In this document: positions 17,939 to 24,940 of the stretch, in pieces | Numbering within the stretch: the first letter of the stretch is position 1 | Layout: each line of letters starts with the position of its first letter | Origin: Chlorobium sp. N1 | Lineage (GTDB): Bacteria; Bacteroidota; Chlorobiia; Chlorobiales; Chlorobiaceae | DNA: 64,000 bases | Reading direction: 5' to 3' | NCBI RefSeq assembly: GCF_004332115.1 | Contig: NZ_SJPA01000004.1 | Span: forward strand, 1-64,000 | Program-made: the position numbers and the translations under genes | The notes under the pieces: generated by a model | Databases searched by the model: none | Told to the model about the DNA's origin: nothing | Seen by the model: the letters and a program-made list of their open reading frames with translations, nothing else

Positions 17939-18511
17939 ATGCAAGAGAGCGCAACCTCGATATCCTCCATCCTCGGCGTCCTGCCGGTCCTGCCCGGCGA
18001 GTCCGACCGGGAGTACCAGAAAAGCCTGCAGTCGCTCCTCCTGGAGCTGGGCGCCACCTCTCCCCTGCAGGTCTACCTGGCCGAGAAGATCCACGAGTGC
18101 CTCTGGTGGATGCACCGCTACGCGCAGCAGAAGCGGGCGGCGGTCATCGCCGCGATGGCCACCTCGCGGCGGGACTTCTTCCTGAAGGACTCGCCCTCGG
18201 CCGAGCATGTGCGCACGATGCTGTTGGCCGATACGATCGACCAGAAGACCTCGCGGTTCTGCTCGGCCGGCGGCAACACGCTCGAGTCCACCCGCCAGGA
18301 CGCGATGCGGCGTGGCCAGGAGGAGCTCGAGCAGCTCGACCGCCAGATCGCCCTGCAGGCCAAGATCCTCACGGGGCTGCAGAAATCCTTCGAGGTGGCC
18401 GTCAACCGCCGCACGAACGCGGAGCGGCTGCAACTGCAGAACGCGCTCCTGCGCCGCCAGCTCGCAGCAGCGGGGGCGCAGGCCGAAGAGGAGGGGGAGG
18501 GTGGCCGGTAG
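17939..18511 (+). CDS. Uncharacterised alpha-helical protein
   Basis: I do not recognise this 190-residue protein. It is soluble and probably all-helical: IHECLWWMHRYAQQKRAAVI early, then a long charged stretch RGQEELEQLDRQIALQAKIL and AERLQLQNALLRRQLAAAGA that looks like a coiled coil. ATG 17939 is the first good start; a TTG at 17888 is an alternative. Its stop overlaps the next gene by 11 bp, so the two are translated together and may form a complex. The pair sits just before the exosortase but has no visible link to sorting. Confidence 0.6.
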   Translation: MQESATSISSILGVLPVLPGESDREYQKSLQSLLLELGATSPLQVYLAEKIHECLWWMHRYAQQKRAAVIAAMATSRRDFFLKDSPSAEHVRTMLLADTIDQKTSRFCSAGGNTLESTRQDAMRRGQEELEQLDRQIALQAKILTGLQKSFEVAVNRRTNAERLQLQNALLRRQLAAAGAQAEEEGEGGR

Positions 18512-18938
18512 CGCGGGGCGGCGGGCAGCGAACCGGATGAACGCGGAGCGTTCGACCGGTCCCCGGAGCGGGGAGGGGAAGCGTCGCTCGGCGCATAACG
18601 CCCTGCGCCACGGCCTCACCGTGCCGCTTCTCTGTTCCGCCTGGGGGGAGTATCTGCCGAGGCTCGAGGCGCTCCTTCGAACCGAAGGGTTCCCGGAGCG
18701 GCGGGCCGGCTCGATGGCCGTCGCCCTCCTCAACTACGAGCGCGCCCTCAGCCATCAGCGCGACCAGTTCCCCTTGGAGCCGGGGGGCGGGGACGAATGC
18801 GCGCTCCGCCAGCTCGACCGCCATCTGCGCCGGGCGGCCAATCAGCTCTTCCAGCAGTGCCGGGAGTCGGCCCGTGAGGGGAGGGGGGGCTTGTGGGAGG
18901 ATATCCGTATTTTACAAAACGAACCCATTGCGAGGTGA
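18501..18938 (+). CDS. Uncharacterised STGPR...NALRHGL-motif protein
   Basis: A 145-residue protein starting at GTG 18501 inside the end of the previous gene. Near residue 13 it has NAERSTGPRSGEGKRRSAHN continuing to ALRHGL, a motif found at the N-terminus of a widespread family of small unannotated bacterial proteins. The following region is helical and rich in Arg and Glu. No catalytic motif or signal peptide is visible. The overlap with the preceding helical gene suggests a functional pair. It ends 35 bp before the exosortase. Confidence 0.6.
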   Translation: MAGSAGRRAANRMNAERSTGPRSGEGKRRSAHNALRHGLTVPLLCSAWGEYLPRLEALLRTEGFPERRAGSMAVALLNYERALSHQRDQFPLEPGGGDECALRQLDRHLRRAANQLFQQCRESAREGRGGLWEDIRILQNEPIAR

Positions 18939-18973
18939 GCTTGCGTGGTGAGAAACCGGTTGGTGGAACTCGT

Positions 18974-19846
18974 ATGAAGAACCCTGTTTGGCTGAGGCCC
19001 GCGTTCTTGCCGTGGGCGATGTACGCTGCGGCGTTTGTCTACAGTCTTGCCTCTGTCGAGTTTGAGCGGATTGTAGGACGGGCCGACTATGCCGCGCTCT
19101 TCGTAACGGTTGTGGCGGTCGTGTGGCTGGAGCGGGAGGCCGTGCTCGCTTCCCTCAGCGGAGAGGGCGGCGGGGCGGCGGCGGCGGGAACGGCGGCGTT
19201 TGTTGCGGGGCTGCTGTTTTTTCTGCTGGGCCAAACGATGCAGGAGGCGTTCACCTTGTCCCTATGGGGGCAGTTTCTCATGCCGGCCGGGCTTGTGGCC
19301 GTGTTCGCCCCCCGCAGGTATTTGGGCTCCGCCCGATTTATGGCGCTTGCCGGTACGGCGGTCCTCGTCGTGGCGATGGTGATTACACGCGTCCTTTCCT
19401 CGAACCTCGCCGTCACAATCGCATCTGCCGCGGCCTCGGTGCTCAACGCCGTGTCCGTTCCGGTCGTCTCCGACGGCGTGGTGCTCTATTTCGGGCCCTA
19501 CAGCGCCGAGGTGACCGAAGGGTGTTCGGGGCTGCGTTCGATGTTCTCGCTCGCTGCGCTCTCGGTCGTCTACCTGCGCGACGGGGCGCATCGGGGGGGC
19601 TGGCATGTGGTGCTGCTGGTGGCGGCGGTGGTGCCGGTGGCCGTCGCGGCCAACCTCGGTCGGGTGGTGCTTCTGGTGCTGGCCACGCTTTCCCTGGGAG
19701 ACAACTTCGCCCAGGGGCTGTTCCACGACGCGGCAGGCATCATGGCCTTCCTGCTGGCGCTCCTCATGCTCTACGGCGTCGACGGGTTTCTGGGACGTGT
19801 CTTTCGAAAGAACGCAAAGAAAAATGCAGGCAGGCATGCAGAATAA
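18974..19846 (+). CDS. Exosortase (PEP-CTERM protein-sorting transpeptidase)
   Basis: Integral inner-membrane enzyme expected to cut PEP-CTERM tails and pass the protein on to the cell surface or matrix. The 290-residue protein has about eight hydrophobic segments and the family catalytic residues: Cys184 in TEGCSGLRSMFSL, Arg230 in AANLGRVVLLV and His251 in GLFHDAAGIMAF. Known exosortases (EpsH/XrtA relatives) use this Cys-Arg-His set. ATG 18974 was chosen; an earlier in-frame GTG would extend it into the previous gene. It overlaps the EpsI-like gene by 23 bp. Two PEP-CTERM substrates are encoded within 15 kb. The exact exosortase subtype cannot be told by eye. Confidence 0.88.
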   Translation: MKNPVWLRPAFLPWAMYAAAFVYSLASVEFERIVGRADYAALFVTVVAVVWLEREAVLASLSGEGGGAAAAGTAAFVAGLLFFLLGQTMQEAFTLSLWGQFLMPAGLVAVFAPRRYLGSARFMALAGTAVLVVAMVITRVLSSNLAVTIASAAASVLNAVSVPVVSDGVVLYFGPYSAEVTEGCSGLRSMFSLAALSVVYLRDGAHRGGWHVVLLVAAVVPVAVAANLGRVVLLVLATLSLGDNFAQGLFHDAAGIMAFLLALLMLYGVDGFLGRVFRKNAKKNAGRHAE

Positions 19847-20558
19847 GAAAGAGACGGTGCTGGCTGTGGCGTTTTCCCTGGGCCTGCTGATTGCCATCGG
19901 ACTTGCCGCGTTCGAGCACGTGCTTGACGATGGGATCAGTACTTCGGGCCGGGGGCCGGGAATCGAGCGGCTGGTGTCGACTACCCCTCCCGGCTGGGTT
20001 CCTGTCGGGGGGGCGGTCATCGATCCCGACGGGCTGGCGGCTGCCGAGCGCTCGTACGACCGGGTGGTGGGCCAGACGTATCGCAATGCCGACGGGCGGG
20101 TGGCGAGCGTTGTGATGACCTGGAGCGCGGACGGGGCGAGACGCAAGGGACATGTGCAGCAGGTGTGCTATCGTGGCGGGGGGTATGATGTGGGGCTGTC
20201 GCAACCGACGGAAGTTTCCCTCGGCGGTGCCCGCTCGCTCAGCGGGATGGCGTTCCGGGCTGAACATCATGGCGAAAACGAGGAGGTGTTCTACTGGCTC
20301 GTCACGGGCGGGGAGCAGGAACAGGGCTCCGATTTGGTGCCGAATGGCGGCATGCGGCTGCGATGGAGGCAGGTTGTCGCTAAGGTTCGGTACGCAGTGG
20401 CGCGAATATTTCATAGGGAGATCCCCGACAACCTCATGGTGCGCGTCTCGTGCCGGGTGCCTCCGGGGCGGGAGCGGTGCGGTGCGCATCTGGAGTTCGT
20501 GCGGGAGTGGATCGCCGCGCTCTCTCCGGGCGACCGGGAGCTGGTGCTGGGGCGGTGA
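19824..20558 (+). CDS. EpsI-like exosortase-associated protein
   Basis: A 244-residue protein with one N-terminal membrane anchor (TVLAVAFSLGLLIAIGLAAF) and a periplasmic domain. Features of the EpsI/DUF3485 family are present: TPPGWVPVGG early, a central GHVQQVCYRGGGYDVGL with the His-x5-Cys and glycine run, and a C-terminal ERCGAHLEFVREWIAAL. In many genomes this domain is fused to, or encoded right after, the exosortase, as here where the genes overlap by 23 bp (ATG 19824, alternative 19836). Its role is unknown but it is thought to help the sorting step or exopolysaccharide export. Confidence 0.75.
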   Translation: MQAGMQNKKETVLAVAFSLGLLIAIGLAAFEHVLDDGISTSGRGPGIERLVSTTPPGWVPVGGAVIDPDGLAAAERSYDRVVGQTYRNADGRVASVVMTWSADGARRKGHVQQVCYRGGGYDVGLSQPTEVSLGGARSLSGMAFRAEHHGENEEVFYWLVTGGEQEQGSDLVPNGGMRLRWRQVVAKVRYAVARIFHREIPDNLMVRVSCRVPPGRERCGAHLEFVREWIAALSPGDRELVLGR

Positions 20559-20713
20559 CGCATCGAAGGCGAAATTGTTTGTGTAATGAAACGGAAAATT
20601 CTTATTTTAGAAAAAATGAAGAGGTCAAGTAGCGTGGCAGGAGGCTGTGCGGCCGCTCGTAGAGGCCCGACGGTGATGGGTTGCAACGTGAATCCCCTTA
20701 AAATCCCCGGATA

Positions 20714-21409
20714 ATGGATAAGATCAAGCAGGTGATAAGAAAAGGCGTGCTCGCCGCATGCATGGCGCTGGCCGGGACCCTTGCGACGGGCAGCGGGCTG
20801 CAGGCAGCTCAAGGTGATTTGATCAATATCAAGTTTAATACAACCTATACGGGTGCAGGGGCTATTGGCGACGGCAATGATATATGGAATATTGTCTACC
20901 AGACTGGAGATGCTTCCTCCTCAAAATACGATCTCAAAAACAGCGACAACACCACCATGACCGATGTGGATTTTTCCGCGACGTGGACGGGGTCGACCAC
21001 TGACACTAACAATACCTTTGTCTCTAACATATACTCGGAAAACGCAAGCAGTACCATGCAGTTCAGCGGATTATCTGCTGGAGAGTACGACTTGTATATC
21101 TATACGCAAACGGGAGTCGACAACTTCGACTATTCCGTTGCGAGCGGGTCGTCATGGATGTCTACAGAGTCGATCACGGCCGGAGGGAACGCGTTCGATG
21201 TGGTGGTGTTGACGACAACGGTCGGCGACGATGGGCAGCTCTTGATCAACTATGGCGATACGGGAATTGACTACGTCAACGGCATCCAGCTTCTGCAGAC
21301 TTCCGAGGCCGCACCGGTTCCCGAACCGGCGACGGTTATGCTGCTCGGCGTTGGCGGCATTGGCATCGCTTTCATGAGGCGGCGCCGGATGATGATGAAG
21401 TCGGCCTGA
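20714..21409 (+). CDS. PEP-CTERM sorting-domain protein
   Basis: A 231-residue secreted protein, the likely substrate of the exosortase encoded just upstream. It has an N-terminal signal peptide (VLAACMALAGTLATGSGLQA). A beta-rich body with many Asn, Asp, Thr and Ser follows, containing YTGAGAIGDGNDIWN and YDLYIYTQTGVDNF. The C-terminal sorting tail is complete: VPEPATVMLLGVGGIGIAFM followed by four arginines. The body reads like other PEP-CTERM proteins of green sulfur bacteria and cyanobacteria; no enzymatic motif is seen. It is transcribed separately from the exosortase, with a 155-bp gap upstream and a clear terminator downstream. Confidence 0.88.
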   Translation: MDKIKQVIRKGVLAACMALAGTLATGSGLQAAQGDLINIKFNTTYTGAGAIGDGNDIWNIVYQTGDASSSKYDLKNSDNTTMTDVDFSATWTGSTTDTNNTFVSNIYSENASSTMQFSGLSAGEYDLYIYTQTGVDNFDYSVASGSSWMSTESITAGGNAFDVVVLTTTVGDDGQLLINYGDTGIDYVNGIQLLQTSEAAPVPEPATVMLLGVGGIGIAFMRRRRMMMKSA

Positions 21410-21420
21410 CCGGCGGCGGG

Positions 21421-21440
21421 GCGCCTCGCAAGAGGCGCTT
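21421..21440 (+). other. Small hairpin after the PEP-CTERM gene
   Basis: The arms gcgcctc and gaggcgc pair over 7 bp with a short loop, 12 bp after the PEP-CTERM stop codon. No T-run follows. It may protect the 3' end of the mRNA upstream of the true terminator at 21473. Confidence 0.4.
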
Positions 21441-21472
21441 CACGTTTCGTTCCGTATCGGTATCGATGGTAT

Positions 21473-21498
21473 ATCCCTGAAGGTTTTCAGGGATTTTT
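21473..21498 (+). terminator. Rho-independent terminator after the PEP-CTERM gene
   Basis: Perfect 8-bp stem atccctga/tcagggat with a 6-nt loop, followed by ttttcg. It separates the PEP-CTERM gene from the EpsD-like gene 29 bp further on. Confidence 0.65.
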
Positions 21499-21526
21499 CG
21501 TTCAGTCTCAAATTTTTCCGATTCAG

Positions 21527-22924
21527 GTGCCTCAGATTCGATTTTTCGGCAGCAAGCGTCCTGTCGTGCGCTGGTTTCCTGGCCTCCTCCTTTTTCTGGC
21601 GGTCCTCGGCGGGTGCTCCTCGCCCGCAACGCCTGCGTCTTCGAGTCGCGTTGCGGCTTCGGTGAACGGGGTGGAGATCACCGCGCGCGAAGTCGATTTC
21701 CTCTATGAGCGCGGGGCCGATCCCGGAGCCTCGGAGGCCGACCGGCTCAACCGCCGCCGCATGATCCTCGGCGGGCTGGTGCGCTCAGAGCTGCTCGCCC
21801 AGAAGGCCCGGGCCTCGAAGCTCGACAGGACTCCCGAATACATCCTCTCCATGCATACGGCCGAGCGGGGCGTGCTGGCCTCCATGGCCGAACGCCGGCT
21901 CCAGGACGGGGTCGAATCGGTCTCCCCAGAGGAGGCCCGGCGGGTCGTGACGGCCAATCCCTCATCCTTCGCCGAGCGCAAGCTTCTCGTCTACGACGAG
22001 GTGCTGCTCCCCGACGTCGACCTTCCCTTCCTCGACTCCCTGAACGCGATGGCCGGCCGGGGGGCTTCGTTCGAAGCGCTGATGCGGCGGGTCTCCTCCA
22101 GGAAGAAGGCCTACCGGCGCACGAAGCGGGCGCTCGCTTCCGAGCAGGTCCAGCCGGCGATCCTCAAGGTGCTTCTCGCCCAGAAGCCGGAGCGCCCGCT
22201 CGTCGCCCGCGTCGAGGACCGGTTCGCGATGATCCTCGTCCTCCACTCCGTTACATCGGCCCCGATCACCGGCGAGACGGCCGTCCGGGCCGCAAGCGGG
22301 AGCCTCGGTTCCGCCAGGCGTAAGGCCGCCGTCTCCAGGGGGGTCGCCGAGGCGCTCGACGGCGCCAAGATCGACTACTTCGGGGAGTTCGCGCCCGATG
22401 CCCGGCGCGACAGCCTGCTTGCGGCACTTCCGGAGCCGAGCGAGGCCCGCATCGGGTTCCGCCGCCACCGGCTGCTCAAGGCCGGCCTGGCCCTCTCCGG
22501 CGTCTTCGGCGTCGGCGTGCTCCTGCTCGTCTCGCTGCTCGGCATCGGGCGGGGTGCGCCGTGGTCCCCCTTCCCCGGGGCGCACTCCGGGAAGGGGGCG
22601 GGCATGCGGGCCATCGAGAAGTATCTGGTGGAGCGTCCCGTCCTCTCCCCGCTGCAGCGTGTGCTGCTCTTCGCGGTATCGGTCTCGGGGCTCGCCCTGC
22701 TCGGCTTCCAGCTCCTGCTCGTCTGGGGGAGCGCCTCGCCCCTCGAGCTTTTCGGTTCCGCCGCCGGCGGTTCGCTGGCGGGGTTCCTGGCGGGCCTCCT
22801 CTACGCCCGCCTGCCGCTCTCGCGCTGGGTGTTCCGCCGCGCTTCGCGCCAGATGCTCTCGCTCCTGCTCCTGCTGTTGATCCTCGCCGCCGGGGTCGCC
22901 TTCACCCGCTTCTCGTTCGGCTAG
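21527..22924 (+). CDS. EpsD-like lipoprotein (peptidyl-prolyl isomerase type) with C-terminal membrane domain
   Basis: A 465-residue protein starting at GTG 21527. It has a lipoprotein signal (GLLLFLAVLGGC, lipidated Cys near residue 30). A SurA/EpsD-type chaperone region follows with AASVNGVEITAREVDFLYER and SELLAQKARASKLDRTPEYI. Such EpsD-family proteins accompany exosortase systems. Unlike ordinary EpsD, the last ~170 residues hold about four membrane helices (VFGVGVLLLVSLLGIG, SGLALLGFQLLLVWG, SLAGFLAGLLYARL, SLLLLLLILAAGVAF). I see no complete parvulin catalytic domain. A paralogue of the same architecture is encoded at 31584-32933, also directly after a PEP-CTERM gene. It is probably dedicated to presenting the upstream substrate. 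The kinase gene starts 9 bp later. Confidence 0.72.
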   Translation: MPQIRFFGSKRPVVRWFPGLLLFLAVLGGCSSPATPASSSRVAASVNGVEITAREVDFLYERGADPGASEADRLNRRRMILGGLVRSELLAQKARASKLDRTPEYILSMHTAERGVLASMAERRLQDGVESVSPEEARRVVTANPSSFAERKLLVYDEVLLPDVDLPFLDSLNAMAGRGASFEALMRRVSSRKKAYRRTKRALASEQVQPAILKVLLAQKPERPLVARVEDRFAMILVLHSVTSAPITGETAVRAASGSLGSARRKAAVSRGVAEALDGAKIDYFGEFAPDARRDSLLAALPEPSEARIGFRRHRLLKAGLALSGVFGVGVLLLVSLLGIGRGAPWSPFPGAHSGKGAGMRAIEKYLVERPVLSPLQRVLLFAVSVSGLALLGFQLLLVWGSASPLELFGSAAGGSLAGFLAGLLYARLPLSRWVFRRASRQMLSLLLLLLILAAGVAFTRFSFG

Positions 22925-22933
22925 GCTCCGAGG

Positions 22934-24940
22934 GTGCGACCTTTCGCTCTTCTGCGGCCGCTGCGGCCGCTCCTGCCGCTTCTTCTCCTCCTCCTTTTTC
23001 CGTTCGGGGCCGGTGCCGCCGTGCCCGCCCTCGTCGTCGACCGTCCGGAAGGCGTGGCGCTCGGCGGCCATCTCGAGGCGCTGGAGGATCCTTCCGGCCG
23101 CCTCGGGCTTCCGGAGCTGCTGAAGGGCTCCGGCGGCCGGGTTTTCCGTCCGTTGCCCGGCGGGCTGCTTGCCGGGTATACACGCTCGGTCTGGTGGGTG
23201 CGCTGCTCGCTGCGTGGCGGGGCGGAATCCGAGCGGGAGGCGCGTCTTTTCCTCAAAGCGGAGCGCCCGGAACAGATGGAGGTGTTCGTGCAGCGGCCGC
23301 GAAGCGATCCCCGGCTCGCCTCCTCCTACCGCTCCTGGCGGTTCGGGCGGGGGGAGGCGGGTTCCGGCCCCGGCGAGCCTTCGGTCCCCCTCGAGCTCGA
23401 TTCCTCCGCTCCGGTGCGGCTCTTCGTCCGGCTCCAATCCTCCACCCCCGTCGTCCTGGACGGTACAGTGGTGGCGCTCTCACGGGCTGCCGCCCATGCC
23501 GGCCGCGACCTCGTGGCGAACGGGCTCTTCCTTGGCGGGGCATCGGTCGCCGTCTTTGCCAGCCTCCTCTTCTTCCGGGTTTTCGCCGATTGGCGCTTCC
23601 TGCTGTTGGCTCTCTACGTCGCCGACATGTTCGTCTACTACATGGCGCTGCGCGGGATGGAGGGCTATCTCCTTCCGGCCGGGGGCTCCGGTTTCGTCTC
23701 CTTCTGGTTCCGCATCTCCGACGGGTTCGCGGCCCTCGTCTTCTCGCTGCTGGCCCATCGCCTCTTCGGCGAGCAGGCGCCCGGCTGGGCCCTTGCGGTG
23801 CTGCGCGGGGTGTCGGTGGCCGGAGCGCTCAGCATCGGGGGGCTCGCGGCCGGGTACGGGGCGCTTACGGCGCCGCTCTTGGCCGCATCGGTCTTCGTGA
23901 TGCTGGTCGTCCTCTCCTGGGTGAGCGGGCGCATGCTTCCCCGCGTCTCGCGGTGGTGGGTGCTGCTCTTCCTGGCCTTTGCCGCCGCCGTCGTGCTCTA
24001 TGTGCTCTACTTCCTCCGCCTGCTCGGCCTGGCGCAGCCTTCCGCGGTCTCCATGGAGGTCATGCAGTCGGCCTCTGCCGTGCAGGTTCTTTTCGTCCTG
24101 GCGTTCCTGGTGGCCGTCGTGCTGCGCCAAGGGGAGTCGCTTGTGGCAAGCGTCCGATCCGCCGAGGCCGAGGGGCGTCGGATCGCCGACGGGCTGACGG
24201 CACACCTGCGGGTGCGGCGGGGGCGGCTCGAGTCCTCGATCATCCGCCAGCACCAGGAGGGGGCGCGCCTGACGCGCTTCCTCGCCCTGCTCTCGCACGA
24301 GTACCGCACACCCCTGGCCATCATGCAGGGGGCCGTCGAGCTCTACGAGCGCCGCGGGGCGGAGGAAGCCGGGCTCCCCGTGCTCTCGAGGATGCGGCGG
24401 GCCCTCAGGCGGCTCATGGAGGTAATGGAGCGCTCGCTCGAGCGGAGCCGGCTCGGCGACGAAGGCGAGGAGCCGGCCTTCGGCCGGGTCGTTCTAGGGG
24501 GCTACGTGCAGAGGCAGGTCGAACTGGCCGGGGCGATGTGGCCGGAACGGCCGTTCCGCTTTTCGGAGGCGAGGTGCCGGGGGAGTGTTCGGGGCGATCG
24601 GGCGCTGTTGAATACGGCGCTCTTCAACCTCCTCGACAACGCCCGCAAGTATGCGGTGGCCGGTACCGAGGTGGAGGTCCGCTGCCGGCTTGAGGGGAGG
24701 GAGGCGGTCGTCGAGGTCCGGAACCGGGCCGTGGCCGCGGCGGCGGCGAGGGTTCGGGAGGCGGCCTTCGCCTTCGAGGGCGCCGGGCCGAACCTCGAAT
24801 CCCGGAAGGGGGGCGCCGGGCTCTGGATCGTGCGGCGGATCCTCGTCCGCCACGGCGGCCGCCTCGAGTGCTCGTTTTCGGAGCCGGACGGGGTCTTGGT
24901 TTCGATGCGCCTGCCGCTCTCGGCAGAGGAGGGGCGGTGA
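22934..24940 (+). CDS. 7TM-DISM-type sensor histidine kinase 1
   Basis: Membrane sensor kinase of 668 residues, GTG start. After a signal peptide (LLPLLLLLLFPFGAGAA) comes a periplasmic 7TMR-DISMED2-like beta domain (HLEALEDPSGRLGL, GYTRSVWWVRCSLR), then about seven membrane helices (residues ~195-395). The kinase core follows: His455 in LLSHEYRTPLAIMQG, N-box LFNLLDNARKYAV, and G-box RKGGAGLWIVRRI. Such sensors often read carbohydrate or envelope signals. Its stop overlaps the start of a homologous kinase (GTGA), and a response regulator follows, so the three form a two-kinase, one-regulator operon with the EpsD-like gene upstream. Confidence 0.82.
   Translation: MRPFALLRPLRPLLPLLLLLLFPFGAGAAVPALVVDRPEGVALGGHLEALEDPSGRLGLPELLKGSGGRVFRPLPGGLLAGYTRSVWWVRCSLRGGAESEREARLFLKAERPEQMEVFVQRPRSDPRLASSYRSWRFGRGEAGSGPGEPSVPLELDSSAPVRLFVRLQSSTPVVLDGTVVALSRAAAHAGRDLVANGLFLGGASVAVFASLLFFRVFADWRFLLLALYVADMFVYYMALRGMEGYLLPAGGSGFVSFWFRISDGFAALVFSLLAHRLFGEQAPGWALAVLRGVSVAGALSIGGLAAGYGALTAPLLAASVFVMLVVLSWVSGRMLPRVSRWWVLLFLAFAAAVVLYVLYFLRLLGLAQPSAVSMEVMQSASAVQVLFVLAFLVAVVLRQGESLVASVRSAEAEGRRIADGLTAHLRVRRGRLESSIIRQHQEGARLTRFLALLSHEYRTPLAIMQGAVELYERRGAEEAGLPVLSRMRRALRRLMEVMERSLERSRLGDEGEEPAFGRVVLGGYVQRQVELAGAMWPERPFRFSEARCRGSVRGDRALLNTALFNLLDNARKYAVAGTEVEVRCRLEGREAVVEVRNRAVAAAAARVREAAFAFEGAGPNLESRKGGAGLWIVRRILVRHGGRLECSFSEPDGVLVSMRLPLSAEEGR

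Noticed and set aside
20635-20650. RpoN-like -24/-12 site (tggcaggaggctgtgc) upstream of the first PEP-CTERM gene.
   Set aside because: RpoN promoters upstream of PEP-CTERM genes are known elsewhere, but here the GG-GC spacing is one base too long and the -12 element is poor. No RpoN activator is encoded nearby.
22561-24693. A 710-residue plus-strand frame over the EpsD-like and kinase genes.
   Set aside because: It is rich in Arg, Ala, Gly and Pro with no domain, while the overlapping frames encode a lipoprotein and a complete histidine kinase.
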